Part shown: positions 26,387 through 35,441 of the stretch, one piece after another | Position numbering within the stretch: the stretch's first letter is position 1 | How the letters are laid out: every line of letters starts with the position of its first letter | DNA from: Allobosea psychrotolerans | GTDB taxonomy: Bacteria > Pseudomonadota > Alphaproteobacteria > Rhizobiales > Beijerinckiaceae | Direction of reading: 5' to 3' | DNA length: 64,000 nt | Assembly: GCF_002917105.1 (NCBI RefSeq) | Contig: NZ_PQFZ01000002.1 | Span: 468,781-532,780 of the forward strand | Program-made: the position numbers and the translations under genes | Notes under the pieces: generated by a model | Database searches by the model: none | What the model was told of the DNA's origin: nothing | What the model saw: only the letters and a program-made list of their open reading frames with translations

Positions 26387-26392
26387 AGAGGA
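26387..26392 (+). promoter_or_regulatory. Ribosome binding site favouring a TTG start for iclR
   Basis: AGAGGA lies six bases before the TTG at 26399-26401, which is in frame with the upstream ATG at 26378. The ATG has no Shine-Dalgarno-like sequence and overlaps the operator palindrome, so TTG is the more likely start. Confidence 0.5.
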
Positions 26393-26398
26393 ACGCCC

Positions 26399-27193
26399 TT
26401 GTCGACCAAGCCCGATCCAGATGCGGCCAAAGCCGCACCGGCCGGCACCAGCACGCTCGATCTCGCCTTGCAGGCGGTCGAGTACCTGGTGCAGCAGAGC
26501 CGTCCGGCCGCGCTGGCGCAGATCGCCGGTGCGCTGGGGGCATCGAAAGCCACGATCTACCGGCATCTGGTGACACTGCAGCGCCACGGCTTCGTCCGGC
26601 AGGATGCCGAGACCGGTCGTTACGAAGCCGGCATCAAGCTGATGATGCTGGGCGAGTCGCTGCGGCAGCGCTTCGACATCGTCAGCGCCGCCCGCGAGGA
26701 GCTGATGACCCTGCGCGATCGCACCGGCCAGGCCGTCACGGTCTGCGCCGCGATCGACGCCGAGCTGATCGTCCTCGAACTGATCCAGGGCCGCACGCTC
26801 ATCGAATTCTCCACGCGCCCCGGCACGCGGCTCGCCTTCCATGCCAGCGCGCATGGCAAGATCTGGCTCGCCTTCGGCTCGCAGGAGCGCACTGCCGCCA
26901 TTGCCAATGGCGAGCTCAAGGCCTGGACGCCGGCGACGATCACCACGCGGGAGGCCCTGCTCGCCGATCTCGAGGCCGTACGCGAACGCGGCTGGGCGAC
27001 CGCACCCGACGAGGTCATCACCGGCGTCAACACGCTCGCCGCCCCCGTCTTCGACCATCGCCAGATCCTGGTCGGCTCGATCGCCATCGTCGGCGCGACA
27101 CAGTTCATCCCTCCCGTCCCCGATCCCGAACAGATCCGCGAAGTCGTCGGCAGCGCCGCACGCATCTCGCGGGGATTGACCTGGAAAGACTGA
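26399..27193 (+). CDS. IclR-family transcriptional regulator
   Basis: IclR regulator of about 264 residues. The winged helix-turn-helix occupies about residues 15-80 (TLDLALQAVEYLVQQSRPAA, then GASKATIYRHLVTLQRHGFV), and the ligand-binding GAF-like domain follows (LAFHASAHGKIWLAF, with the typical GVNTLAAPVFD motif near the C-terminus). The TTG start is preferred because of its ribosome binding site; the upstream ATG would add seven residues. It lies only 4 bp before the second hyuA gene and is divergent from the M20 peptidase gene, so it probably controls both. The effector is unknown. Confidence 0.9.
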   Translation: MSTKPDPDAAKAAPAGTSTLDLALQAVEYLVQQSRPAALAQIAGALGASKATIYRHLVTLQRHGFVRQDAETGRYEAGIKLMMLGESLRQRFDIVSAAREELMTLRDRTGQAVTVCAAIDAELIVLELIQGRTLIEFSTRPGTRLAFHASAHGKIWLAFGSQERTAAIANGELKAWTPATITTREALLADLEAVRERGWATAPDEVITGVNTLAAPVFDHRQILVGSIAIVGATQFIPPVPDPEQIREVVGSAARISRGLTWKD

Positions 27194-27197
27194 AGCC

Positions 27198-29261
27198 ATG
27201 AGCTATTCGCTGGCCGTCGATATCGGCGGCACCTTCACCGATATCGTCCTGCGCGACTCCAAGGGCGGCCTCAGCGTCGACAAGACGCTGACCACGCATC
27301 ACGACCTGCTCGAAGGCTTCTTCCGCGGCGTCGATTCGGTGCTCGGCAAGGCCGGCGTCGCGGCCGGCGCCGTCGACGGCCTGGTGGTCCACGCAACCAC
27401 GGTCGTGACCAATGCTCTGATCGAGCGGAAGGGCCTGCCGACGGCGCTCGTCGTGACCGAGGGCTTCCGCGACGTGCTCGCGATCCGCAACGAGCACCGC
27501 TACGACATGTACGATCCCCAGATCGAGTTCCCCGAGCCACTGGTGACGCGCGAGCTGACCTTCGGCCTGAAGGAGCGCGTCCTGGCCGACGGCACGATCG
27601 CGATCGCGCCTAATCCACAGGATATCGCGCAATTGGTGCGCGATATCCGCGCCAGCGGCGCGCGGGCGCTGGCGATCTGCTTCCTCAACAGCTTCGCCAA
27701 CCCGGCCAACGAGGCCCTGGTCGCCGCAGCGCTGGCGCGCGAATTGAACGACGTCTTCATCTGCACCTCCTCGGAGGTCGCCCCGCAGATCCGCGAATAT
27801 CAGCGCGCCTCCACCGCGACGGTGAACGCCTATGCGATGCCGATCTCGCAGCCCTATCTCAAGCGCCTGAGCGACAGGCTGCGCGTCGAGGGCTTCGCCA
27901 ACACGCCCTTGATCATGCTGTCCTCAGGCGGCGTCGTCGGCGCGGAAACGGCCGGGAAGAACCCGGTGCGCATGATCGAAAGCGGCCCCGCCGCCGGCGC
28001 GCTCGCGGCCTGCCATTATGCCGAACTGCTCGGCATCGACCGCTTGATGTCCTTCGACATGGGCGGCACCACCGCCAAGGCCTGCCTGATCGAGAACCGC
28101 ACCCCGCTGGTCACCGGGCTGTTCGAGGTCGACCGGCGCTATCGCTTCAAGGAGGGCAGCGGCCTGCCCGTCACCGTACCCTCGATCGACCTGATCGAGA
28201 TCGGCGCCGGCGGCGGCAGCATCGCCCATGTCGACGATCTCGGCCTGCTCAAGGTCGGCCCGGAAAGCGCCGGCTCCAATCCCGGCCCCGCCTGCTACGG
28301 CCGCGGCGGCCAGAGCGCGACCGTGACCGACGCCGACCTCGTGCTCGGCCTGATCGACGCCGAAAACTTCCTCGGCGGCGACATGTCGTTGGACAAGCCG
28401 GCCTGCGAAGCCGCGATGGCGCGGCTCGGCCAGGCGCTTAACGTCTCCCCCGTCCAGGCGGCGCGCGGCATCTACCGGATCGTGACCGAGGCGATGGCCT
28501 CCGCCGCGCGCACCCATGCCACCGATCGTGGCGTCGATTATCGCGGCCTGCCGCTGTTCGCCTTCGGCGGCGCGGGTCCCTTGCATGCCTGCGGCGTCGC
28601 CGACCTGCTGCAGAGCACCTGCGTGATCGTGCCGCCGCAATCGAGCGTGCTCTCGGCCTTCGGTACGCTGGTGACGCCAGTCCGGCTCGATCTGGTGCGC
28701 AGCGACCTGACCTTGGTCGCCCATCTCGACTGGAGCCGCGTCGACCGCGTGCTCGGCGACCTGGAAAGCGAGGGCATGGCGGCGCTCGGCCAGTCCGGCT
28801 GCGCGCCCAAGGACGTCACGATCCTGGTCGGCGCCGATATGCGCTATGTCGGCCAGCAGCACGAGGTCACCGTCATCTTCGAAACCGACCCGCGCCAAGG
28901 CCGCGATGCGGGCGCTCTCGCCCAGCAGTTCGAGGCGGCCTATCGCACGCTCTACGGCGTCAACCCCTCGCATGTCCCCATCGAGATCGTCACCTGGCGC
29001 GTGGTGGCGCGCGGCCCGTCCCCGCGTTTCGACGGCCAGACCCGTCCGCAGATCGCGCAAGGGCAGGCCAAGCGCCATCGCCCGGTCCATGCCTGGCAGG
29101 ATGACCAGTCGGTCCCGGTCTATGAACGCGCCGCGCTCGCCGTGGGCCAGACCGTCGCAGGCCCCGCCATCATCGAGGAGCGCGAGACCACGACCGCGCT
29201 CCCCCCCGGCTGGAACGCCACGATCGACAGCCTCGGCTGCATCATCGCCAGGAAAGGCTGA
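27198..29261 (+). CDS. hyuA: Hydantoinase/oxoprolinase subunit A (second copy)
   Basis: A 687-residue subunit with the two actin-like phosphate loops: VDIGGTFTDIV at the N-terminus and FDMGGTTAKACLI at about residue 284. The second loop has KA where the first copy in this window has TDV, a pattern seen in the methylhydantoinase/acetophenone carboxylase-like branch. The middle part has the GAGGGSIAHVDDLGLLKVGP motif. It follows iclR by 4 bp and precedes hyuB by 5 bp. The pair probably acts on a substrate brought in by the Liv-type transporter downstream. It differs enough from the first copy to suggest a different substrate. Confidence 0.92.
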   Translation: MSYSLAVDIGGTFTDIVLRDSKGGLSVDKTLTTHHDLLEGFFRGVDSVLGKAGVAAGAVDGLVVHATTVVTNALIERKGLPTALVVTEGFRDVLAIRNEHRYDMYDPQIEFPEPLVTRELTFGLKERVLADGTIAIAPNPQDIAQLVRDIRASGARALAICFLNSFANPANEALVAAALARELNDVFICTSSEVAPQIREYQRASTATVNAYAMPISQPYLKRLSDRLRVEGFANTPLIMLSSGGVVGAETAGKNPVRMIESGPAAGALAACHYAELLGIDRLMSFDMGGTTAKACLIENRTPLVTGLFEVDRRYRFKEGSGLPVTVPSIDLIEIGAGGGSIAHVDDLGLLKVGPESAGSNPGPACYGRGGQSATVTDADLVLGLIDAENFLGGDMSLDKPACEAAMARLGQALNVSPVQAARGIYRIVTEAMASAARTHATDRGVDYRGLPLFAFGGAGPLHACGVADLLQSTCVIVPPQSSVLSAFGTLVTPVRLDLVRSDLTLVAHLDWSRVDRVLGDLESEGMAALGQSGCAPKDVTILVGADMRYVGQQHEVTVIFETDPRQGRDAGALAQQFEAAYRTLYGVNPSHVPIEIVTWRVVARGPSPRFDGQTRPQIAQGQAKRHRPVHAWQDDQSVPVYERAALAVGQTVAGPAIIEERETTTALPPGWNATIDSLGCIIARKG

Positions 29262-29266
29262 ATCCG

Positions 29267-30853
29267 ATGGCAGTGTCACATCCAACGGCAAAGTCGCCAG
29301 CAATGGACGGCGTCGAACTCGAAATCCTCTGGTCGAACCTGATCGGCATCGTCAACGAGCGGGCCAAGGCGCTGCAGCGCATCGCCTTCAGCCCGATCGT
29401 GCGCGAGGCGGGCGACCTGGCTTGCGCGCTGTTCGACCAGCGCGGCCGGATGGTGGCGCAGGCCAATACCGGCACGCCCGGCCATATCAACTCGCTCGCC
29501 TTCGCCGGTGCGCATCTCGTGCGCATCTTCGAGGGGCGCTGCGAGCTCGGCGACGTGCTGATCACCAATGATCCCTGGCTTTCGGCCGGGCATTTCTTCG
29601 ACATCACGGTGCTGACGCCGATCTTCGACGGGCAAAACCTCATCGCCTATATCGGCTCGACCATCCACCACACCGATATCGGCGGCTACGGCATCGGCGC
29701 CGGCGCACGCGACGTGCATGAGGAGGGGCTGTGGATTCCCCCGCTCAAGCTCTATGAGCGCGGCAAGCCCAATGAGGTCCTCCACGATATCATCCGGCGC
29801 AATGTGCGCACGCCGGACGCCGTCTTCGGCGACCTCTCCGCCCAGGTCTCCAGCGGCGAGGCGGCGGCTGAATATCTGATCATGCTGTGCCGGCGCTACG
29901 GCGTCGCCGATATCGAAACCCTGTCGGACGAGATCATCAATCGCTCGGAAGAGGCGACGCGCAACGCCATCCGCAAACTGAAGCCCGGCACCTATCACGG
30001 AGAAACCAGCTTCGACGTGCCCGGCGGCGAGATCATCACGCTCAAGACCGCCGTGACGGTCGATGTCGAGGCCGGTGCGATCATCGTCGACTTCGCCGGC
30101 TCCTCGCCCCAGACCGCCACCGGCATCAATGTCGTGCTGAACTACACCCACGCCTATTCGACCTTCGCCATCCGCTCGTGCCTCAACCCCGATCTGCCCA
30201 ACAACACCGGTTCGCTCGCGCCCATCGAAGTGCGCGCGCCGGAGGGCTCGATCATCAACTGTGCCTATCCCGCGCCGGTGAACGCCCGCCATGTGGTGGG
30301 CATGTATGTACCGATGCCGATCCTGAAGGCGCTGCATCAGGTCATGCCCGAGCGCGTGCTGGCCGAAGGCTCGGGCGCGGTCTGGACCATGCAGATCCAG
30401 GGCAAGCGGCAGGATGGCCAGGCCTTCACCTCCTCCATGTTCAACTATTCCGGCGGCATGGGCGCCCGCGCCAACAAGCCGGGCCCCAGCGCAACCTGCT
30501 ATCCGACCGGCGTCGCAGCGGTGCCGATCGAGATCCTGGAGGCGACGATGCCGATCGTGTTCGACCGCAAGGAGCTGCGGCGCGGCTCTGGCGGCAAGGG
30601 CCGGATGCAGGGCGGCGACGGCCAGAGCATCCAGTTCCACATGCGCACCGACGCGCCCTGGCTGCTGAACGCAGTGCCGAGCCGATTGAACCACGGCCCC
30701 GACGGCATCGATGGCGGACTGCCCGGCGCATCCGGCCATTTCCTCGTCAACGGCAAGCCTGTCAGCGAAGCCAAGAAGCTGACGATGCAGCCCGGCGACG
30801 TCGTGCTCCTCGAAACGCCGGGCGGCGGCGGCTACGGGAAACCAGCAGCCTGA
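29267..30853 (+). CDS. hyuB: Hydantoinase/oxoprolinase subunit B (second copy)
   Basis: Partner subunit of 528 residues, shorter than the first copy (584). Family motifs are ILWSNLIGIVNERAKALQRI, ALFDQRGRMVAQANTGTPGH, LITNDPWLSAGHFFDITV, GSTIHHTDIGGYG and the C-terminal LLETPGGGGYG. It would form the catalytic complex with the HyuA just upstream. A binding-protein gene of the branched-chain amino acid type follows after 90 bp. The ring-opening chemistry and the ATP need are family knowledge; the substrate is not known. Confidence 0.92.
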   Translation: MAVSHPTAKSPAMDGVELEILWSNLIGIVNERAKALQRIAFSPIVREAGDLACALFDQRGRMVAQANTGTPGHINSLAFAGAHLVRIFEGRCELGDVLITNDPWLSAGHFFDITVLTPIFDGQNLIAYIGSTIHHTDIGGYGIGAGARDVHEEGLWIPPLKLYERGKPNEVLHDIIRRNVRTPDAVFGDLSAQVSSGEAAAEYLIMLCRRYGVADIETLSDEIINRSEEATRNAIRKLKPGTYHGETSFDVPGGEIITLKTAVTVDVEAGAIIVDFAGSSPQTATGINVVLNYTHAYSTFAIRSCLNPDLPNNTGSLAPIEVRAPEGSIINCAYPAPVNARHVVGMYVPMPILKALHQVMPERVLAEGSGAVWTMQIQGKRQDGQAFTSSMFNYSGGMGARANKPGPSATCYPTGVAAVPIEILEATMPIVFDRKELRRGSGGKGRMQGGDGQSIQFHMRTDAPWLLNAVPSRLNHGPDGIDGGLPGASGHFLVNGKPVSEAKKLTMQPGDVVLLETPGGGGYGKPAA

Positions 30854-30943
30854 GCGAGGCGCGAAGCCTCGCCACCAAGACCATAAAGGGCGCGCCGCGG
30901 CTTGCGGTGAACGACCCGAAAGCAAGGGAAACGGGAGGAACCC

Positions 30944-32083
30944 ATGAAGACATCCACTGCCGTGGCAGCCGCGCTCGCTGCCTGCCTCGCATCGGCTCTG
31001 CCGCAGATGGCGGGCGCGCAGGATTACAAGATCGGCGTCTCCGCCGGGCTCACCGGCTATGCCGCAACCGTCGATCGCGCCTGGCGCGACGGCGTCGAGC
31101 TCGCTGCGGCGGCCGTCAACGCCAAGGGCGGCGTGATGGGCCGCAAGATCCAGGTGATCGTCGAGGACAACCGCTCCGAGCCGCAGGAATCCGTGACGGT
31201 CTACCGGAAGATGCTGAGCTCCGACAAGGTCGACGTCTTCGTCAGCGGCTGCGTCTCCGCCGGCAATTTCGCCGCCGCCGGCCTGCTGTTGCGCGCCAAG
31301 GTGCCGATGATGCTGTGCTCGATCCTGCCGCAGCAGGCGGAGCATCTGCCCTGGGCTTTCACGACGCTGCCGCCGGCCGGTTTCGAGGTCGACAAGCGCC
31401 TCGAATTCCTCAAGGAGAAGACGCAAATCCGCAAGATCGCGGTGCTGCACGACCCCACGCCCTACGCCAATCTCCAGAAGACCGTGGCCGAGCGCAATGC
31501 CGCGAAATACGGGCTCGAAATCGTCTCCATCGAGCAATACAAGCAGGACGACGCCGATCTCAGCGTCCAGATCAGCAAGGCGCGCTCGGCCGGGGCCGGC
31601 GCCATCCTGAAGATCGGGCTCGGCGGCACCACGCTGACCGCCGCCAAGAACATCAAACAGCTCGGCGCCGACATGCTGCTGCTGACCAGCCTCGAGGACC
31701 TTGCCGTGTTCGGCCCCGTCGCCGAAGTGCTGGGCGACAAGTTCTTCTTCGTCGCCTCGCCCTCGCAGGTCTATGAGGCGCTGCCGGACGGCCCGCTCAA
31801 GACCGGCATCAAGGCGTTCCTCGACCCCTGGCGCGAGAAGTACCGGGACCGCGACCCGAACTGGGCCTCGCGCGGCTGGGACGGTGTGATGCTCACCGTC
31901 GCCGCGATCGAGCGGGCCAAGTCCTTCGAGGGCGAGAAGCTCCGCGCGGCCTATGAGGAGCTGAAGGGCTTCCAGGGCACGACCGGCGTCTACAATTTCC
32001 GGCCCGACCTGCATCAGGGCATCACCGAAAACCCCTTCGTGCTGGCGACGATCCAGAACGGCGCGGTCAAGGTGGTGCAATGA
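30944..32083 (+). CDS. livK: Branched-chain-type ABC transporter substrate-binding protein
   Basis: Periplasmic binding protein of 379 residues, LivJ/LivK (type I) fold. The signal peptide covers about residues 1-26 (MKTSTAVAAALAACLASALP, ending MAGAQ). The mature part begins YKIGVSAGLTGYAATVDRAW and shows GGVMGRKIQVIVEDNRSEPQ, which is typical. A GGGAGG-type leader GGGAGG sits before the ATG. Its 3' end overlaps livF by four bases. Such proteins bind amino acids, amides, urea or aromatic acids; given the hyuA-hyuB pair upstream, an amide-like substrate is plausible. Confidence 0.9.
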   Translation: MKTSTAVAAALAACLASALPQMAGAQDYKIGVSAGLTGYAATVDRAWRDGVELAAAAVNAKGGVMGRKIQVIVEDNRSEPQESVTVYRKMLSSDKVDVFVSGCVSAGNFAAAGLLLRAKVPMMLCSILPQQAEHLPWAFTTLPPAGFEVDKRLEFLKEKTQIRKIAVLHDPTPYANLQKTVAERNAAKYGLEIVSIEQYKQDDADLSVQISKARSAGAGAILKIGLGGTTLTAAKNIKQLGADMLLLTSLEDLAVFGPVAEVLGDKFFFVASPSQVYEALPDGPLKTGIKAFLDPWREKYRDRDPNWASRGWDGVMLTVAAIERAKSFEGEKLRAAYEELKGFQGTTGVYNFRPDLHQGITENPFVLATIQNGAVKVVQ

Positions 32084-32826
32084 ACCTGGCTCTGGCCTCG
32101 GCGCGGGGCGTCGCGGCTCCCGCGCCGATACTGGCGGCGACAGGGCTCTCGGCCCGCTATGGCCATGTCCAGGCGCTGCATCCACTCGATATCCGGATCG
32201 GCGAAGGCGAGCTCGTCGCCGTGCTCGGTCCCAACGGCGCCGGCAAGTCGACCTTGCTGCGGGCGCTGATGGGGCTGGTCTCGAATGCGGGCGAGGTCCG
32301 CTTCCGGGATGCGCCATTGCCGCGCCAGGATGTGGTCGCCGTCGCCTCGCGCGGCATCGTCCTGGTGCCGGAGGGGCGCGGCATCTTCGGGCCGATGAGC
32401 GTGGCCGATAATCTCGAACTTGGCGCCTATCGCCTGCGCGACAAGTCCGAATTCGCCCGCCGGCGCGAGCGCGTGCTGACGCTTTTCCCGCGCCTGAAGG
32501 AGCGACTGGGGCAGATCGCTGGCTCGATGTCGGGCGGCGAGCAGCAGATGCTCGCCATCGGCCGGGCGCTGATGGCCGGTCCCAAGGTGCTGCTCCTGGA
32601 CGAGCCTTCGCTTGGTCTGGCGCCCCGCGTCACCGACGAGATCCTGGAGACGCTCGGCCTCCTGAACCGCGAAGGCCTCGCGATCGTGCTGGTCGAGCAG
32701 AAGGCGCCGCTGGCGCTGAAGCTCGCAGCCCGAGTCTATCTGCTTTCCCTGGGGCGCATCGTCGCCGAACTCGATCCGCGTGACATCACATCCCATGACG
32801 ATCTCGCCCAGCATTACCTCTCCTGA
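32080..32826 (+). CDS. livF: Branched-chain-type ABC transporter ATP-binding protein (LivF-like)
   Basis: ATPase of 248 residues with Walker A GPNGAGKST (50-58), signature MSGGEQQ (150-156), Walker B LLLDEP and the PEGRGIF motif near residue 97 that marks the LivF branch. It overlaps the livK stop by four bases and the livM start by about 32 bases. The order K-F-M-G-H differs from the usual K-H-M-G-F. It should pair with LivG at 33757 to energise LivH-LivM. Confidence 0.92.
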   Translation: MNLALASARGVAAPAPILAATGLSARYGHVQALHPLDIRIGEGELVAVLGPNGAGKSTLLRALMGLVSNAGEVRFRDAPLPRQDVVAVASRGIVLVPEGRGIFGPMSVADNLELGAYRLRDKSEFARRRERVLTLFPRLKERLGQIAGSMSGGEQQMLAIGRALMAGPKVLLLDEPSLGLAPRVTDEILETLGLLNREGLAIVLVEQKAPLALKLAARVYLLSLGRIVAELDPRDITSHDDLAQHYLS

Positions 32827-33760
32827 TCGGCGCCGCCTGCAGCTGGTCGGCCTGCTGCCCTGGCTCTTCGCCGGCGCAGTCGTCGGCTATGCCATCCTGG
32901 TCGGCGGCTATCCGGCGACCGTCGTCTCCTTCGCGCTGATCTATGCCGTCTTCGTCACCGGCCTGAACCTGTTCATGGGCTTCGCCGCCCAGGTCTCCTT
33001 CGGCCAGAACGCCTTCGCCGCGATCGGCGGCTATATCTCCGCCGTGCTCACCGCAAGCCATGGCTGGAGCCCCCTGCCCGCCATGGTGCTGGGCATGGCT
33101 GCGGCCGTGCTGGCTGCCGCCATCATCGGCTTCCCGACCTTGCGGCTGAAGGGCCATTACCTCGCCATGGGCACGCTCGCCATCGGCCTGATCGCCTATG
33201 AGATCACGGTCGAATGGCAGTCGGTGACGCAAGGCTATATGGGCATTTCCGGCATCCCGCCGCTGAGCCTGGCCGGCTACGAGGTATCTTCTGATCGCGG
33301 CCAGCTCGTCATGCTGGCGCTGGTCGTCGCCGGCGGCGCTTTCGCCGCGGCGCGCATCCGCCGCTCGCGCTTCGGCCGCGCCTTGTCGGCCGTGGCCGGC
33401 AGCGAGGAAGCCGCCCAGGCGCTGGGCATCGACGTCGCGCGCTACAAGCTGATGGCCTTCCTGCTCTCGGCGGGCTTTGCCGCGCTCGCGGGCTCGCTCT
33501 TCGTCCATGTCGTCGGTTTCGTCAGCCCCGAGGTATTCGGGCTGCACATGGTCATCGTCACCTTCACCATGCTCTATGTCGGCGGCATCGGCACCGTCGC
33601 GGGGCCGTTGATCGGCGCGCTGATCGTCAGCCTGCTGCCCGAGACCTTCCGTGCCTTCAAGGACTATCAGGACCTCGCCTATGGCGCGGCGCTGATCCTG
33701 CTCCTGATCTATGCGCCGCGCGGTCTCGCCAGCCTGTTCTCGACGCGAGGCCGCTCATGA
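32795..33760 (+). CDS. livM: Branched-chain-type ABC transporter permease (LivM-like)
   Basis: Inner-membrane permease of about 321 residues with eight or more hydrophobic segments. LivM marks include ALIYAVFVTGLNLFMGFAAQ, VSFGQNAFAAIGGYISAVL, LRLKGHYLAMGTLAIGLI and a coupling loop with RSRFGRALSAVAGSEEAAQA. The ATG at 32795 is chosen over the GTG at 32780; both overlap the end of livF, indicating coupled translation. The stop overlaps livG by four bases. It partners LivH. Confidence 0.92.
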   Translation: MTISPSITSPDRRRLQLVGLLPWLFAGAVVGYAILVGGYPATVVSFALIYAVFVTGLNLFMGFAAQVSFGQNAFAAIGGYISAVLTASHGWSPLPAMVLGMAAAVLAAAIIGFPTLRLKGHYLAMGTLAIGLIAYEITVEWQSVTQGYMGISGIPPLSLAGYEVSSDRGQLVMLALVVAGGAFAAARIRRSRFGRALSAVAGSEEAAQALGIDVARYKLMAFLLSAGFAALAGSLFVHVVGFVSPEVFGLHMVIVTFTMLYVGGIGTVAGPLIGALIVSLLPETFRAFKDYQDLAYGAALILLLIYAPRGLASLFSTRGRS

Positions 33761-34542
33761 CCCGCCGCCTGCGGCTAGAGGGCGTGACGCGCCGCTTCGG
33801 CGGCCTCGTTGCCGTCGATAATGTCAGCTTTGCCGTGCCGGCCCAGGGCGTCACGGCCGTAATCGGCCCCAATGGCGCCGGCAAGACCACATTGTTCAAC
33901 CTGATCTCGGGCTTCCTGCCCCCAAGTTCAGGTCAGATCATCTTCGAGGAAGAGGACATCACCGGCCTGCCGCCGGCCAGGATCGCGGCGCGCGGGCTGG
34001 TGCGCACCTTCCAGCTCGTCAGATTGTTCGAGGATCTCAGCGTGCTCGACAACGTCAAGGTCGGCTGCCATCTGCATGGCAAGGCCGGCCTGTTTTCGGC
34101 CCTGCTGCGCCCGGCTTCGGCCCGGCGCGAGGAGGCCGAGGTCGAAAACCGCGCCCGCGAGCTTCTGGCCTTTACCGGCCTTGCCGCGCTGGCCGAGGAA
34201 CCCGCCTCCAGCCTGCCCTATGGCCGGCAGCGCCTGCTCGAACTGGCCCGTGCCATGGCGGCGGGTCCGCGCCTGATCCTGCTCGACGAGCCCGCCGCAG
34301 GGCTGAACGCCGAGGAATCGGCCGCCCTGTCGCGGATCATCCGGCGCATCGCCGAGACCGGTACGACGGTGCTGCTGGTCGAGCACGACATGACATTGGT
34401 GATGAACACGGCCGACCGGATCGTTGCGGTCGATTTCGGCCGCAAGATCGCCGAGGGCACGCCGGCGCAGATCCGCTCCGACCCGGCCGTGATCGCAGCC
34501 TATCTCGGCGCCCCCGCCAGCAAGGAAGCGGCCCATGGCTGA
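33757..34542 (+). CDS. livG: Branched-chain-type ABC transporter ATP-binding protein (LivG-like)
   Basis: ATPase of 261 residues, LivG branch. Walker A is GPNGAGKTT (37-45); the signature is degenerate LPYGRQR, as usual in LivG; Walker B reads LILLDEPAAGLN, and the switch region is LLVEHDMTLVM. It has the LivG-specific insertion after the Q-loop (VRTFQLVRLFEDLSVLDNVK). It overlaps livM by four bases and livH by eight, in a tightly packed operon. Confidence 0.93.
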   Translation: MTRRLRLEGVTRRFGGLVAVDNVSFAVPAQGVTAVIGPNGAGKTTLFNLISGFLPPSSGQIIFEEEDITGLPPARIAARGLVRTFQLVRLFEDLSVLDNVKVGCHLHGKAGLFSALLRPASARREEAEVENRARELLAFTGLAALAEEPASSLPYGRQRLLELARAMAAGPRLILLDEPAAGLNAEESAALSRIIRRIAETGTTVLLVEHDMTLVMNTADRIVAVDFGRKIAEGTPAQIRSDPAVIAAYLGAPASKEAAHG

Positions 34543-35413
34543 CTGGTCCTATATCCCCCAGGTCCTGGTCAGCGGGCTCGGCATCGGCTGCGTCTATGGG
34601 CTGATCGGTATCGGCTTCTGCGTGATCTACAACGCCAGCGGCATCGTGAACTTCGCCCAGGGCGCCTTCGTGATGCTCGGCGGCATGATCACCCAGACAT
34701 TGTTCAGCCGCCACGGCCTGCCCTTGCCGGTGGCGGCGCTGGTCGCGGTCGCGGCCGTCGCGGCGCTCGGCGTCGTGATCGAACGGATCGTCGTCAGGCC
34801 GCTCTGGAACCGCAAGGCGACGATGTTCGTGATGATCCTGGCGACGCTCGCAGCCCAAATCGTCATCGAGCGCCTGACGCTGATCGTGGTCGGCGACCAG
34901 CCCAAGACGCTACCGGTCTTCACCGACCTGCCGCCCCTCATGTTCGGCAGCGTCGCGATCGGCACGCAATTCCTCTGGATCGTGGGCGGCTCGCTCGCGA
35001 TCGTCGCGCTGCTGGCCGCCTTCTTTGCCCTGACCCGCACCGGCAAGGCGATGCGAGCCTGCTCGATCAACCGCGAGGCGGCGGCGCTGCAAGGCATCCC
35101 GGTCTCGCGCATGCTGGCGCTGGCCTTCGCGCTCAGCGCAGCGCTCGGCGCCATCGCCGGCATCCTGATCACGCCGACACAATACACCGCCTTCAACGTC
35201 GGCGTGCCCTTCGCCATCAGCGGCTTCATCGCCGCGATCGTCGGCGGTTTCGGGCGTCCCTTCGGGGCTTTTCTCGGCGGGCTGCTGCTCGGCCTGATGC
35301 AGGCGCTCGCCATCGTCGTCTTCGGCGCCGGACTCAAGACCGTCGCGGCCCTGTCGGTGCTGCTGTTGTTCCTCTTCATCCGCCCATCGGGAATCCTCGG
35401 CGCGGCCAAGTAA
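34535..35413 (+). CDS. livH: Branched-chain-type ABC transporter permease (LivH-like)
   Basis: Inner-membrane permease of 292 residues with about eight helices. It opens IPQVLVSGLGIGCVYGLIGI and has FCVIYNASGIVNFAQGAFVM, the signature of LivH proteins, and the coupling loop KAMRACSINREAAALQGIPV. It closes the Liv operon, overlapping livG by eight bases. A cupin gene follows 28 bp later and may be co-transcribed. The transported compound is unknown. Confidence 0.92.
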   Translation: MADWSYIPQVLVSGLGIGCVYGLIGIGFCVIYNASGIVNFAQGAFVMLGGMITQTLFSRHGLPLPVAALVAVAAVAALGVVIERIVVRPLWNRKATMFVMILATLAAQIVIERLTLIVVGDQPKTLPVFTDLPPLMFGSVAIGTQFLWIVGGSLAIVALLAAFFALTRTGKAMRACSINREAAALQGIPVSRMLALAFALSAALGAIAGILITPTQYTAFNVGVPFAISGFIAAIVGGFGRPFGAFLGGLLLGLMQALAIVVFGAGLKTVAALSVLLLFLFIRPSGILGAAK

Positions 35414-35441
35414 GCGCGCCCGTCACGACAGGAGACAAGCC

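Noticed and set aside
29276..32317. Open frame of over 1000 codons on the minus strand
   Set aside because: It is antisense to hyuB and livK, arginine/alanine/glycine-rich, and matches no family. Long antisense frames are expected at this GC content. The same applies to large frames at 52030-54747, 9098-11311, 16786-18459 and 1161-2945.
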